Shown: positions 19,442-29,095 of the stretch, in pieces
Numbering within the stretch: the stretch's first letter is position 1
Layout: the number at the start of each line of letters is the position of its first letter
The notes under the pieces: model-generated
The model's input: only the letters and a program-made list of their open reading frames with translations
What the model was told of the DNA's origin: nothing
Database searches by the model: none
Assembly: GCF_025398255.1 (NCBI RefSeq)
Contig: NZ_JAODNW010000022.1
Location: forward strand, 44,797 to 108,796
Direction of reading: 5' to 3'
Origin: Chelativorans intermedius
GTDB lineage: Bacteria > Pseudomonadota > Alphaproteobacteria > Rhizobiales > Rhizobiaceae
Length of the DNA: 64,000 bases
Translations under genes and position numbers: made by a program

Positions 19442-20377
19442 TCACTCACTCTTTTCTTTCCTCGATGCATCTTGGAGACTGCCCGTTCCCATCACGGTAA
19501 CGTCAAGCTCGGAGATCGCACGGGCGATCAGACCTGCGGTACCGATGCAATTCGTGGGGTGCGGGACTGTGTCCGTGGTCACGATACGCAGAGCCCCCGC
19601 GGCCGAGAGGTCTTCGAAGGCGCTGCCTGCGAAAATACCGTGGATGATCAGGCAAACCGGTCGGCGCATGCCCGCCGCGACAAGCCGCTCGATTGCACGA
19701 ACCATCGTTCGGCCGGACGATGCGATGTCGTCGAGGATCACAGGCGTGCCTTGAAGGAGCGCCACACTCTCGGGCACACTGATCTCGACTGTCCGGTCGC
19801 CGGTGCGGCGCTTTGTCAGCACCTCGTACGGCCGGTCAGCCAGTTGCGCCACCTCGCCCACCCATTGTTGGCTTTCACTGTCGGGGCCGAGCAGCACCGC
19901 ATCCGGCGCATTCTCCCGAATCCAGTCCGCCAGGAGGGGAGCCGTCGCCACACGCAATGCAGGAACCGGAAACACGTCCTCCAGCCGTGCGATGCGGTGC
20001 AGGTGCGGATCCACTGTAACAAGCCAGTCGAAGCTTTCGCCGAGGAAACCCGCGAAGAGCGGCGCGCTGACGGTCTGACCCGCAAGGAATCGCCGGTCCT
20101 GCCGCATGTAGCCGAGATAAGGCGCAACCAGCCCGACGCGCTTAGCGCCCAATTCCCGCGCCGTGAGCGCAGCGAATCGCAGGGGAAGCGCCAGCCGGTC
20201 GGGATCGCGCAGGGTTGCAACGAAGGCGACATCGGCGCCGGACAGCCCCTCGGGTAGAGTCACAAGGCTCTCGCCATCAGGAAAGTGGTGCCAGTCGACC
20301 GGACACGACTCTACGCCTAGGTGCTCCGCGATTTCGTCGGTAAGCGATGCCATTTCGGGGAACGGAATGAGAATCAT
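19442..20377 (-). CDS. Ribose-phosphate pyrophosphokinase (PRPP synthetase)-like protein
   Basis: This 311-residue protein has the two-lobed PRPP synthetase fold: an N-terminal DGE segment, PYLGYMRQDRRF (matching the catalytic YxRQDR flap), VDPHLHR, and the PRPP-binding loop LDDIASSGRTM in place of the usual DD.xDTG(G)T. It should make or use phosphoribosyl pyrophosphate. It differs from housekeeping Prs by its changed loop. The ATG at 20377 overlaps the AMP-phosphorylase-like stop as ATGA; an upstream start at 20437 is unlikely. Context points to handling of ribose phosphates released by phosphorolysis. Confidence 0.82.
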   Translation of the reverse strand: MILIPFPEMASLTDEIAEHLGVESCPVDWHHFPDGESLVTLPEGLSGADVAFVATLRDPDRLALPLRFAALTARELGAKRVGLVAPYLGYMRQDRRFLAGQTVSAPLFAGFLGESFDWLVTVDPHLHRIARLEDVFPVPALRVATAPLLADWIRENAPDAVLLGPDSESQQWVGEVAQLADRPYEVLTKRRTGDRTVEISVPESVALLQGTPVILDDIASSGRTMVRAIERLVAAGMRRPVCLIIHGIFAGSAFEDLSAAGALRIVTTDTVPHPTNCIGTAGLIARAISELDVTVMGTGSLQDASRKEKSE

Positions 20378-21882
20378 CGCGACTCCTCCGTGACAACGAG
20401 CGCGTCTTCGTGGCGTTCCGCATAGGTACGCGCCCACTCCGCCTCGCCCGACGTGGCGGCGTGGATCTCGTAAAGCGGCTGACCTTTCGACACCCGATCA
20501 CCAAGCCGCACGCCGAGGCGTACACCGGCTGTCTTCTGCCGGGGCGCTCCGGCGAGCTTCGCGATCCGGGCGATCACCCGGTTGTCGATGGCGGAAACGG
20601 TCCCTTCCGACGACGCGCGGATCTCGATCCTCTGCGGGGCCTCGTCCGGCTCGCGAAAGCCGCCTTGTGCCGCGCAGATCGCCAGGAACTTAGTCTCCGC
20701 CGCGCCACCATCGAGAAGCGCTTCCGCCCTGGCGCGGCCGCTCCCAGCCACGGCCCCCGGGGCGAGGTCCAGAAGCTGGCCGGCAAGATCGAGCGCCCGC
20801 GCCCGCAGGTCCGGCGGCGCATTCGCCTCGCGCCTGAGCACCGCCAGAACGTCAGCCGCTTCCAGGGCCGGGCCGATGCCGCGTCCGACGGGGGCCGTCC
20901 CGTCGCTGAGATGAATCGCCAGACGAAGGCCGATCGCCTCGCCGACATGCCGGAGCCGGGCCGATAGCGCGGCCCCGGCCTCGGGCGAGCGTACCTTGGC
21001 CGTGGGCCCCACCGGCATGTCAATCAGGACGTGGCTGGCGCCCGCTGCGGCCTTCTTGGACAGGACGCTCGCCACGAGCTGGCCGGTCGAGTCGAAATCG
21101 AGCGGTCGCTCGATCCGGATGAAGTGATCGTCGGCCGGGCTGAGGTTCAGCGCCCCGCCCCAGATCACGCAGCCGCCTTCGGCCTCGACGACCCGGCGCA
21201 GATCTCGTTCGTCGAGCCTGACCGGCGCCATGACTTCCATGGTATCGGCGGTTCCCGCGGGTGAGGTGATCGCGCGGCTCGACGTTTTGGGAATCGTCTC
21301 CCCCGCAGCCGCAACGATCGCCACGACCAGCGGCGTAGTACGGTTGCCGGGCAGTCCGCCGACGCAGTGCTTGTCGAGTATGACCCGGCCGCCCCAGTCG
21401 AGCGTCTCGCCTGCCGCCTGCATTGCCTGGGTAAGGGCCACGGTCTCGGTCGCATTCAGCCGGTCGCCCGCGCAGGCGGTGATGAACGCGGCGAGATCGA
21501 GGTCGGAGAGCCGGTTGTCGAGCGTGTCGCCAACGATCGCCGCGAAGTCCGGTCGGGTCAGCCTTGCGCCATAGGCCTTGGCCCGGATGCTCGATGTCGA
21601 TGCGGGCGGCTCGGGATGGGAGAAGCGCGCGACATCGCCGGTCTGCGCGGCAAGCGCCGACCAGGCGGAGGCTGAAAGCGCCGCCTTGTCGATGTCCAGC
21701 CACCCGCCGCGTTCCACCACGTTCAGCGTGGCGATGACCCATCGATTGCGCAGGTCAATGCGGACTGGAGTCTGTGCCGCGAAGCCTTCGGCGCGGCAGA
21801 TATGGCAATCCTCGTGCATGTACACGACCGGCTGGCGATATGTATCGATGCCCGCCGGAAAGAGTTTAAGCGTGTCGGTCAT
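20374..21882 (-). CDS. AMP phosphorylase / thymidine phosphorylase family protein
   Basis: This 502-residue protein has the extra N-terminal domain and the core of the AMP phosphorylase (archaeal DeoA-like) branch rather than classic bacterial thymidine phosphorylase. Signs are a KHCVGGLPGNRTTPLVVAIV phosphate-binding region near 185-205, SSRAITSPAGTADTMEV, and a C-terminal alpha/beta domain with RVSKGQPLYEI. A CHIC motif lies near residue 26. Archaeal relatives convert NMPs and phosphate to ribose-1,5-bisphosphate and base. It is coupled by ATGA overlaps to a beta-CASP hydrolase upstream and a PRPP synthetase-like protein downstream. Confidence 0.82.
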   Translation of the reverse strand: MTDTLKLFPAGIDTYRQPVVYMHEDCHICRAEGFAAQTPVRIDLRNRWVIATLNVVERGGWLDIDKAALSASAWSALAAQTGDVARFSHPEPPASTSSIRAKAYGARLTRPDFAAIVGDTLDNRLSDLDLAAFITACAGDRLNATETVALTQAMQAAGETLDWGGRVILDKHCVGGLPGNRTTPLVVAIVAAAGETIPKTSSRAITSPAGTADTMEVMAPVRLDERDLRRVVEAEGGCVIWGGALNLSPADDHFIRIERPLDFDSTGQLVASVLSKKAAAGASHVLIDMPVGPTAKVRSPEAGAALSARLRHVGEAIGLRLAIHLSDGTAPVGRGIGPALEAADVLAVLRREANAPPDLRARALDLAGQLLDLAPGAVAGSGRARAEALLDGGAAETKFLAICAAQGGFREPDEAPQRIEIRASSEGTVSAIDNRVIARIAKLAGAPRQKTAGVRLGVRLGDRVSKGQPLYEIHAATSGEAEWARTYAERHEDALVVTEESR

Positions 21883-23261
21883 CGCGGGCGATCCAGATGC
21901 ACGGTTTCCAGATGATCGGGCACGCGAACTGACCGCCCGAGCTCATGAGCCACCCGCCCGCGAAGCGTGTCGGAAGCCGTGGGCTCTCCGTGGGTCAGGT
22001 AAGTCATGCGCGGCGCGGGTCCAGCGCCCATCCAGCGCAGGATCTCGTCGGCGTCGGCGTGTCCGGAGAAGGTGTGAAGCTGCACGACCTCGGCTTCGAT
22101 CGGGAACTCGCGCCCGAACATACGCAGCCTGCGCACGCCATCCATCAACGCTGCGCCACGGGTCCCGCCGGCCTGGAAACCGGAAAGCAGAATCGCGTTG
22201 CGCCGATCGCCCCCGAAGCTCGCCAGGTGATGCAGAATGCGCCCGCCAGTCAGCATGCCGCTCGCCGATACGATGATCATCGGACCCCGCCTCGTGTTCA
22301 GCTCCTTCGAGTCCTCGACAGAGTTGACGCGTTGGGCGATCTGGAACATCGCGATGCAGTCTTCACGGCTCACATGATGCTCGTCGTGATGTCGATGGTA
22401 GATATCGGTGGCATCGATCGACATGGGAGAATTCAGATAGACGGGAACCTGGGGAATCTCTTGCCGCGCCATCAGGCGTGCGATGTGCAGCATGAGCCCC
22501 TGAGCCCGGCCGACGGCGAAAGCCGGGATCAGCACCGTGCCCCCGCGGGAAAACACCCGCTTCAGGACTGGCGCCAGTTCCGCCTCGGGGTCGGTCGGGG
22601 AATGGCTGCGATTGCCGTAGGTGGACTCGCAGACAAGCACGTCTGCGCCGGAGAAGGGCTCGGGCGCCCGCATCAGCGGATCCGGGTCGTGCCCCAGGTC
22701 ACCACTGAAATGCACGATGGTCTCTCCGATCTCCAGCCGAATCTGCGCCGCGCCGAGGAGATGGCCGGCAGGAATGAATGTCACGGCGATGCCGTCGCCG
22801 AGGTCGATCCGGCGGCCGAAAGCGAACGCGTCGAGCCGCGTCAACGCTGCTTCGGCGTCCCTCAGCGTATAGAGCGGCGTTGGGTTCCGATGCTTGGAGT
22901 ACCCCTTGCGGGCCGCATAGCGCGCCTCTTCCTCCTGCAGGTGCCCGCTGTCGGGCAGGATCAGACCGCAGAGTTCGCGCGTCGCTTCCGTGCAGAGCAC
23001 CCGTCCGTTGAATCCTGCCCGGATCAGGGCCGGCAAATAGCCGGAGTGGTCAAGATGGGCATGGGTCAGAAGCACCGTGTCGATCATGCTCGGACGGACT
23101 GGAAACGGCTTCCGATTGCGGTCGCGCAGGGTCTTGAACCCTTGGAAGAGGCCGCAGTCGACGAGAATGCGCCGATGGCCCGCTTCGACCAAATAGCGTG
23201 AACCGGTGACAGTACCGGCGGCGCCGAGAAAGCGCAGAGTGGGTCGGGCAAGGCGCGTCAT
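21879..23261 (-). CDS. MBL-fold beta-CASP hydrolase (RNase J/CPSF-like)
   Basis: This 460-residue protein starts with a metallo-beta-lactamase core: GAAGTVTGSRYLV, HAHLDHSG (67-73), a GHLLGAAQI His motif, and SGDLGHD. A beta-CASP domain follows with CESTYGNR, a SPMSIDATDIY segment and IIVSASGMLTGGRI, ending with the RNA-metabolism motif HTFSGHADADE. Relatives are RNA nucleases. Here it overlaps the AMP-phosphorylase gene by ATGA, which suggests RNA breakdown to nucleotides followed by phosphorolysis, an inference from gene order. Confidence 0.88.
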   Translation of the reverse strand: MTRLARPTLRFLGAAGTVTGSRYLVEAGHRRILVDCGLFQGFKTLRDRNRKPFPVRPSMIDTVLLTHAHLDHSGYLPALIRAGFNGRVLCTEATRELCGLILPDSGHLQEEEARYAARKGYSKHRNPTPLYTLRDAEAALTRLDAFAFGRRIDLGDGIAVTFIPAGHLLGAAQIRLEIGETIVHFSGDLGHDPDPLMRAPEPFSGADVLVCESTYGNRSHSPTDPEAELAPVLKRVFSRGGTVLIPAFAVGRAQGLMLHIARLMARQEIPQVPVYLNSPMSIDATDIYHRHHDEHHVSREDCIAMFQIAQRVNSVEDSKELNTRRGPMIIVSASGMLTGGRILHHLASFGGDRRNAILLSGFQAGGTRGAALMDGVRRLRMFGREFPIEAEVVQLHTFSGHADADEILRWMGAGPAPRMTYLTHGEPTASDTLRGRVAHELGRSVRVPDHLETVHLDRPR

Positions 23262-23623
23262 GCCTCCCTCCGCCGGTTGGTGAGCGCATTGAACAGACCG
23301 CCAAATATCAGGGCGACGTACCAGCCATAGAGAAAGCTCTCAATCGCGCCGATCGCGAAGCTGCCTGGTGTCAGCCAGACAAACCCCGGCAACAGGCCCG
23401 ACCAGGTCTCGTACATCGCATACTGCGGCAGGACGAGATCGAAGATCACGCAGACCACGAATGTCAGCGCCAGAAACAGGCTGAGCGCCCAACCAAAGGG
23501 AATAATGGGAACCCGCACCGCACCTGCAACGCCAGACCGGCCCATGACGCAGGCGCCGCATGCAAACCGCAGTGCGAGGAAGACGAGCACCGCGATCAAC
23601 GCGAAATAGATGATTGCAATCAT
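23258..23623 (-). CDS. DUF5676-like small membrane protein
   Basis: This 121-residue protein has three hydrophobic segments: one at the very N-terminus (IAIIYFALIAVLVFLAL), one near residues 45-65 and one near 90-112. The C-terminal half (LPGFVWLTPGSFAIGAIES, then FLYGWYVALIFGGLFN) matches DUF5676 membrane proteins. The ATG at 23623 has an AAGGAG site seven bases upstream and is preferred over a longer N-terminal extension. Its stop overlaps the beta-CASP start by ATGA, making it the first gene of that operon. Function is unknown. Confidence 0.7.
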   Translation of the reverse strand: MIAIIYFALIAVLVFLALRFACGACVMGRSGVAGAVRVPIIPFGWALSLFLALTFVVCVIFDLVLPQYAMYETWSGLLPGFVWLTPGSFAIGAIESFLYGWYVALIFGGLFNALTNRRREA

Positions 23624-23871
23624 TTCATGTCTCCTTTCTGACTCGGCGGCATCGAAGGCGGAACGTCGATCCTCCTGACTTGAAAGCTCCTCGGCGGCCG
23701 GAGCCGCACCCGTTCGCATTCTTGGCGGAGTCTAACTTGATTGAGGTGGCCGCATCCGTCGCGAACGCCTGCCCCACGACGGCAAGGCCATGAAGCGCCG
23801 CAGGACTTCCGCCTTGTCAGTTGCCGAAGTAATGGATGCGAGCCCTCAAGGGCATCGCGGGCGACGCAGTG

Positions 23872-24249
23872 TCAGGCGCGCCGCGGAGGGCGGAACAATC
23901 GGGACGACGGGCTCGCCCTCGTGATGTGATCCTCGGTGGGCATGACCGCACCGCCCAACGCGAATAGGATCTGCGTACCAGCAGGCTGGGACGACAACGC
24001 TGGACACCCCAGTCCGCTGCCGCAATGCATGGCCGCGCATGCAGCACTCTGGTGGTCAATGGGGGCGGGAGTGACGCCACCGGAATCCGTGAGGACGGCC
24101 TGTTCCGCATGGCCGTCACATGGCCCTTGGCTCGCCTCGGCGACGTTGCCAACGAGCATAGCCATCACCACGACGATCACCGCTAGGGCGTAACCCCTCG
24201 GCTGATCAACGATCATGCTGCTGATTTTACGTAGGCGAATGCTCATCAT
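23872..24249 (-). CDS. Small exported Cys/His-containing protein (type 1 of a pair)
   Basis: This protein of up to 125 residues has a signal-like hydrophobic stretch (YALAVIVVVMAMLVGNVAEA) and then a secreted part with CDGH, CAAMHCGSGLGC and a C-terminal FRPPR motif. The same arrangement (C-x-GH, a Cys cluster, terminal FRPPR) recurs in the protein at 32407-32805. The spaced Cys/His residues suggest metal binding or redox chemistry in the periplasm. The ATG at 24216 (MIVDQPRG) fits the upstream FixK/FNR box better than the ATG at 24249. No family name is known to me. Confidence 0.6.
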   Translation of the reverse strand: MMSIRLRKISSMIVDQPRGYALAVIVVVMAMLVGNVAEASQGPCDGHAEQAVLTDSGGVTPAPIDHQSAACAAMHCGSGLGCPALSSQPAGTQILFALGGAVMPTEDHITRASPSSRLFRPPRRA

Positions 24250-24280
24250 TTAAATGATACCACAAGGTCACATTGTATTC

Positions 24281-24294
24281 TTGATTCGGATCAA
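24281..24294. promoter_or_regulatory. FNR/FixK box (anaerobox), perfect palindrome
   Basis: TTGATTCGGATCAA fits TTGAT-N4-ATCAA exactly, the consensus of FNR, FixK and Anr regulators. Its centre is 38 bases before the ATG at 24249 and 71.5 bases before the ATG at 24216. An activator centred at -41.5 would give a start near 24246 and a leader of about 30 bases to the second ATG. Low-oxygen activation of the small exported protein is therefore likely. Confidence 0.75.
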
Positions 24295-24409
24295 TCTGGG
24301 ATAAAGCCCCTTTGAAGGGCAAAAGCTTGCGGGAGCGGGTTCCCACCGCACGCGGACGGTGTTGATAGAAGCGGATCCGCGTACGCTGCTGAGATCACGT
24401 CTTCTGCCT

Positions 24410-25681
24410 TTATTCACCGCATTCACCGCCTTGTGTGTCTGCCGCAGGCGAAACTGCGTGCTCGCCGACGGTGTCGAGCAGCGCAAGGACCTCCCGCGCG
24501 ACCACCAGTTCTTCGTCCGTCGGTAGGACAAGGACATCCACGGGTGAGCCGGACAATCCGATCGCATGATTCCCCACGACGTTGAGGTCATCATCGATCC
24601 GCACGCCCAGCCACTCGGCAGCCCTGCCAATCCTCTCCCGGATCTTGGGCGAGTTCTCCCCGACGCCGGCGGTGAACACCAACGTGTCCAGACCGCCTAA
24701 GGCGGCCGCGAGAGACCCGATTTCCCGCGCCGCGCGGTAAACGAAGAAATCGACGGCTTGACGGGCAGCGGAGCTGTCCGTCTCCAATAACTGCCGCATG
24801 TCGCCGGTGATTCCCGAGATGCCCAGAAGTCCGGACTCTTGGTACAGCAGCCTGCTCACGTCTTCCGGCGGCATGCCGCGTTCCTGCAGCAGATACAGCA
24901 CGACCCCGGGATCGAGTGCGCCGCAGCGTGTGCTCATCACTAGCCCGTCGAGAGGAGAGAAGCCCATCGTCGTCGCGATGCTTTTGCCATCGCGCATTGC
25001 ACAAAGGCTGGCTCCGCTGCCGAGATGCGCCACGATGACTCGCCCGCCTGAGGCAGGCCCATAGCGCTCGCGCAGCAACGAGGCCATATAGACATAGGAC
25101 AGGCCGTGGAAGCCATAGGACTGGATTCCGGAAACGGTGAGGTCTCGCGGCAGACCATAGGTTTTCGCCTCATATGGCCGCGAAGCGTGAAACGCGGTGT
25201 CGAAGCACCCGACCTGTACCGCCTCCGGGAAAAGGCGAGCTGCCACTTCGACGATCTCTAAGTTCTGCGGAAGGTGTATGGGCGCCAGCGGGGCCAAGGC
25301 GCGAAGTTTCTCCAGCATGGGCTTGTCGAGGATCGTTGGAGCCGTGAACTCACGGCCGCCATGCACGATCCTGTGTCCAACAGCGCAGACGGCATCGGCG
25401 CGATCCACTCCGCGTATTTCGGCGGCAAGGATCTCGGCCGCGGTCCGGATGCGGATTGGACCTTTTCCAAGGCTTCGTTCCCGCACCCTTTCTCCAGTAC
25501 CCGCAATGATCTTGAGGCGAGGGTTCTCATCCAGCGACGAGACTGTGCCTCTAAGGACCAGCGGTAGGTCCTGGCGTCCCTCGTAGAGAGCAAACTTCAG
25601 ACTGGACGAGCCTGCATTCAACGTCAGGATTGTCGGTGTCGGCGCGGGAACCTTGGGATGCCAGCTCACGCGGTGGTCCAC
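24410..25681 (-). CDS. ackA: Acetate kinase
   Basis: This 423-residue enzyme of the ASKHA kinase family has [14 protein letters not shown] near 20-33, GHRIVHGG, the [14 protein letters not shown] [15 protein letters not shown] block, GYGFHG-like [11 protein letters not shown], and a [16 protein letters not shown]-terminal motif. It converts acetyl phosphate and ADP to acetate and ATP. It overlaps the end of the phosphoketolase gene by 16 bases, so acetyl phosphate from phosphoketolase is directly turned into ATP. The first about 15 residues are a non-conserved extension. Confidence 0.92.
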   Translation of the reverse strand: MDHRVSWHPKVPAPTPTILTLNAGSSSLKFALYEGRQDLPLVLRGTVSSLDENPRLKIIAGTGERVRERSLGKGPIRIRTAAEILAAEIRGVDRADAVCAVGHRIVHGGREFTAPTILDKPMLEKLRALAPLAPIHLPQNLEIVEVAARLFPEAVQVGCFDTAFHASRPYEAKTYGLPRDLTVSGIQSYGFHGLSYVYMASLLRERYGPASGGRVIVAHLGSGASLCAMRDGKSIATTMGFSPLDGLVMSTRCGALDPGVVLYLLQERGMPPEDVSRLLYQESGLLGISGITGDMRQLLETDSSAARQAVDFFVYRAAREIGSLAAALGGLDTLVFTAGVGENSPKIRERIGRAAEWLGVRIDDDLNVVGNHAIGLSGSPVDVLVLPTDEELVVAREVLALLDTVGEHAVSPAADTQGGECGE

Positions 25682-28059
25682 TTCCAGTCGCGGACCTCTG
25701 GCATGTCCTCCCCGCGAGCCCTGATGTAATCGTGATGCTGCAGCAGTCTTTCCTGCATCATCTGCTTCAGGTGTGCGCCGCGTGACTTTGCCGCCTGTGT
25801 GCGATCGAGGACGCTCAACACCAGATGGTAGCGGTCCAGCCCGTTGAGGACCGTCATGTCAAACGGTGTCGTTGTGGTACCTTCCTCGTTGAAGCCTCGG
25901 ACGTGGAAGTTCGCATGGTTCGTCCTTCGATAGGTCAGCCTGTGGATCGTCCACGGGTAGCCGTGATAGGCAAAGATGACGGGCTTATCGGTCGTAAACA
26001 GCGCATCGAACTCGCGGTCCGGGAGGCCGTGCGGATGGACCTCACGCGGCTGCAGCGTCATCAGGTCGACCACGTTGATTACCCGCACATTGAGCGCTGG
26101 CATGTGCTCTCTCAGGATCTGCACCGCGGCAAGCGTCTCGACTGTGGGCACGTCTCCGGCGCATGTCATCACCACGTCCGGTTCCCCCGAGCCGCGGCTC
26201 GACGCCCACTCCCAGATACCGACCCCGGCCTCGCAATGCGCTCTGGCCTGGTCCAGAGACAGCCACTGCCACGAGGGCGCTTTTCCGGCGACGATGATGT
26301 TGATGCGGTCCCAGGTCCGCAGCACGTGGTCGGTGACGCAAAGCAGCGTGTTGGCGTCCGGCGGGAAATAGACCCGCACGATGTCCGCCTTCTTATTGAG
26401 TGCGACGTCGACGAATCCCGGATCCTGGTGGCTGAAGCCGTTGTGGTCCTGCTGCCAGACATGGCTGGTCAGGAGATAGTTGAGCGAGGAGACGGGCCGC
26501 CGCCAGGGTATGTCGCGGGATGCGTCCAGCCATTTGGCGTGCTGGTTGAACATCGAATCCACGATGTGGATGAAGGCCTCGTAGCAGGAAAACAGCCCGT
26601 GCCGTCCGGTGAGCAGGTATCCCTCGAGCCACCCCTGGCAGGTATGCTCCGATAGGATCTCCAGCACTCGTCCATCCGGGCCCAGATGCGTGTCCTCGGG
26701 CAGCACCTCCTCCATCCATGCGCGATCGGTCACATCGAACACATCCTGCAGCCTGTTGGAGGCGGTCTCGTCCGGGCCGACAATGCGGAAGTTGCGTGCA
26801 GCCTCGTTGGCCTGCATGACAGCGCACAGGAAGCCACCCATCACCCGCGTGGCTTCCGCCTTCGTCTCGCCAAACTGCCGGATCTCGATGGCATGCGGTG
26901 CGAGTTCGGGCATGACCAGCGTTTTGCGCAGAATTCCTCCGTTCGCATGAGGGTTGCCGCTCATACGCCGCGTTCCGACCGGCGTTGTGGCCAGTATTTC
27001 GGCGATAGGACTGCCGTCTTCCTGAAAAAGTTCCTCTGGCCGGTAGCTCTGGAGCCATTCCTCGAGCAGCTTCAAGTGGTCGGGGTCTGCCGCGAGACCT
27101 GCGAGCGGCACCTGGTGTGATCGCCAGAAGCCTTCCGTCTTCTGACCGTCCACTTCCTTCGGCCCGGTCCAGCCCTTCGGGCTCCTCAGCACGATCATCG
27201 GCCAGCGAGGGCGTCCCTTCTGGCCTCTGCCTCCGCCACCGCGAGCTTCAAGCTGGATGGCGCGGATTCTCTGAACGGCTTCGTCCAGAACCGACGCCAT
27301 CCGCTCGTGCATCACCGCAGGTTCGTCGCCTTCCACGAAGAGCGGAGCATGACCGTAACCGATCAGGAGGGACGCAAGCTCGTTCTCGGGCATGCGGGCC
27401 AGCACGGTGGGATTGGCGATCTTGTAGCCGTTGAGATGCAGGATCGGCAGCACTACGCCGTCTTCCTTCGCGTTGAGGAACTTGTTCGAGTGCCATGCCG
27501 CGGCGAGCGGCCCGGTTTCTGCCTCGCCGTCGCCGATCACGCAGGCGACGATCAGGTCCGGGTTGTCGAAGGCGGCTCCGTAGGCGTGCGACAGCGCATA
27601 TCCGAGTTCGCCGCCCTCGTTAATCGATCCGGGAACTTCGGGTGCCGCATGGCTGGGAATGCCTCCGGGAAACGAAAACTGGCGGAAGAGCTTCCGTAAG
27701 CCTGCCTCATCGAGAGATATGTCCGGATTCAGCTCGCTGTAAGTGCCTTCGAGGTAGGTGTTCGCCACCATCGCGGGCCCGCCGTGGCCCGGCCCGCAGA
27801 TGTAGATTATGCTGGCATCCCGCTGCCGGATGACCCTGTTGAGATGGCTATAGATGAAATTGAGGCCGGGCGACGTGCCCCAGTGCCCGAGCAGCCGGGG
27901 CTTGACGTGCTCGAGCCTCAGTGGCTCGCGCAGGAGCGGATTGTCGAGCAGGTATATCTGTCCGACGGTGAGATAGTTCGCGGCGCGCCAGTACGCGTCA
28001 ATTCCCCGGAGTTCTTCAGTCGCGAGGCTCGCGGGAGTCGTCTGCGGCTTGCTTGTCAT
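25666..28059 (-). CDS. xfp: Xylulose-5-phosphate/fructose-6-phosphate phosphoketolase
   Basis: This thiamine-diphosphate enzyme of 797 residues splits xylulose-5-P or fructose-6-P with phosphate to acetyl phosphate and an aldose phosphate. Visible signs are [35 protein letters not shown], the ThDP motif region [19 protein letters not shown], and SHQDPGF. The true start is ATG 28059 with a GAGGAGAAC site; the same frame extends to 28284 but that part is a decayed SRPBCC gene. With acetate kinase downstream it forms a short ATP-yielding bypass of glycolysis. Confidence 0.93.
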   Translation of the reverse strand: MTSKPQTTPASLATEELRGIDAYWRAANYLTVGQIYLLDNPLLREPLRLEHVKPRLLGHWGTSPGLNFIYSHLNRVIRQRDASIIYICGPGHGGPAMVANTYLEGTYSELNPDISLDEAGLRKLFRQFSFPGGIPSHAAPEVPGSINEGGELGYALSHAYGAAFDNPDLIVACVIGDGEAETGPLAAAWHSNKFLNAKEDGVVLPILHLNGYKIANPTVLARMPENELASLLIGYGHAPLFVEGDEPAVMHERMASVLDEAVQRIRAIQLEARGGGGRGQKGRPRWPMIVLRSPKGWTGPKEVDGQKTEGFWRSHQVPLAGLAADPDHLKLLEEWLQSYRPEELFQEDGSPIAEILATTPVGTRRMSGNPHANGGILRKTLVMPELAPHAIEIRQFGETKAEATRVMGGFLCAVMQANEAARNFRIVGPDETASNRLQDVFDVTDRAWMEEVLPEDTHLGPDGRVLEILSEHTCQGWLEGYLLTGRHGLFSCYEAFIHIVDSMFNQHAKWLDASRDIPWRRPVSSLNYLLTSHVWQQDHNGFSHQDPGFVDVALNKKADIVRVYFPPDANTLLCVTDHVLRTWDRINIIVAGKAPSWQWLSLDQARAHCEAGVGIWEWASSRGSGEPDVVMTCAGDVPTVETLAAVQILREHMPALNVRVINVVDLMTLQPREVHPHGLPDREFDALFTTDKPVIFAYHGYPWTIHRLTYRRTNHANFHVRGFNEEGTTTTPFDMTVLNGLDRYHLVLSVLDRTQAAKSRGAHLKQMMQERLLQHHDYIRARGEDMPEVRDWKWTTA

Positions 28060-28099
28060 TCTTGTTCTCCTCGTGGCGTTCCGCCGCGCATTAGCGGCT

Positions 28100-28544
28100 C
28101 TGCGGCGGTGTGGGTGCGAAGATGTCGCACGGCGTCGCCCGCCATGCGGCGAGCGCACCATCTGGCGTAGTGGCCCCCAAACCAGCCAGCCGAGCGTGCG
28201 TGGCCCAAATCCTTGCGGCAGGACGTAGCCGATGAACACGGCCAGCAGTGACGACATAGATCGAGACACTGTTTTGAAATCCATCCTGTGGCGCTAGACG
28301 ATCCGCAGAGTCGGCTCGCCGATTGAAGGGATTCCGAGAAAGCTTCCCGCAAACCCGAACGTCGAGCCGACGGACCGCGTTCCATGCGTATCCGTGTGAA
28401 CTCCATCCTCGAGCTCAACATGGCCGCGGAAGGCTGTTCCACGTGCGCAGAGAGATTCCGATGGTCGTCCAGGCAACCGAACACGACATCATCCGAAGCG
28501 CTGACGGTGAGCGTGGGCTCAGCGGAATAGGCGAAATCCGGCAT
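28100..28544 (-). pseudogene. SRPBCC-family (polyketide cyclase-like) pseudogene
   Basis: Pieces of one protein are spread over three minus-strand frames. The N-terminus MPDFAYSAEPTLTVSASDDV to about 28420 continues in a second frame (GTRSVGSTFGFAGSFLGIP), then a third ([16 protein letters not shown]), and returns to the first frame ([17 protein letters not shown]). Together these follow the order of SRPBCC proteins found near copper/stress genes in rhizobia. At least three indels have destroyed it. It explains the spurious N-terminal extension of the phosphoketolase frame. Confidence 0.65.
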
Positions 28545-28561
28545 CGGCCTAGCGCTGGTTG

Positions 28562-29062
28562 CTAGCCCTGGTTGCCCGATCTGTAGAACACTGAAGGCGA
28601 ACCGGAGGCGTCGCGCGGAACGGCATAGACTTCGTAGGTGGCCGCGGGATCGTCTCCCATGCCGAGCGATCCCTGCGGCATCCCGGGGACCGCGATGCCG
28701 GCTATGGACGGGCGTTCGGCCAGCAACTTGGATACAGCCTCCAAGGGAACATGCCCCTCGAGGAAGTATCCTTCGACGACCGCGACGTGGCAGCCTTCCA
28801 TCTCTGATGGAACCCCGGTCTGGTTCCGGACTTGCGAGAGGTTTTCAAGATCAACCGTCGTCACCTGGTATCCAGCCCTTTTCACGGCCTCAGCCCACAT
28901 GTGGCAGCAGCCGCACCACGGGGTTTTATAAACGGTGACGTCCTCTCCCGCCGCGGTCGCTGCGGCCGTCAACGACAGAAGGAATGCCAAGGCGGAGAGG
29001 AGGGGTCTTTTGTAGCTTGTCACTGGAGTCTCACTTCTTTGCTTATTGGTTGCGGGAAGCAT
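28562..29062 (-). CDS. DUF411 metal-binding protein
   Basis: This protein of up to 166 residues has an N-terminal signal sequence (RPLLSALAFLLSLTAAATAA), then VTVYKTPWCGCCHMWAEAVK with the CGCC metal site that defines DUF411, and a conserved EGCHVAVVEGYFLEGHVPL segment with a second Cys/His. The ending (MPQGSLGMG) is also typical. Family members are periplasmic proteins tied to copper resistance. A GTG at about codon 14 could be the true start. It is the last gene of the copper operon read from 32805 leftwards. Confidence 0.85.
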   Translation of the reverse strand: MLPATNKQRSETPVTSYKRPLLSALAFLLSLTAAATAAGEDVTVYKTPWCGCCHMWAEAVKRAGYQVTTVDLENLSQVRNQTGVPSEMEGCHVAVVEGYFLEGHVPLEAVSKLLAERPSIAGIAVPGMPQGSLGMGDDPAATYEVYAVPRDASGSPSVFYRSGNQG

Positions 29063-29095
29063 CCCGGTTGCGGCATCCGTCGCCAGGAGTGGGCG

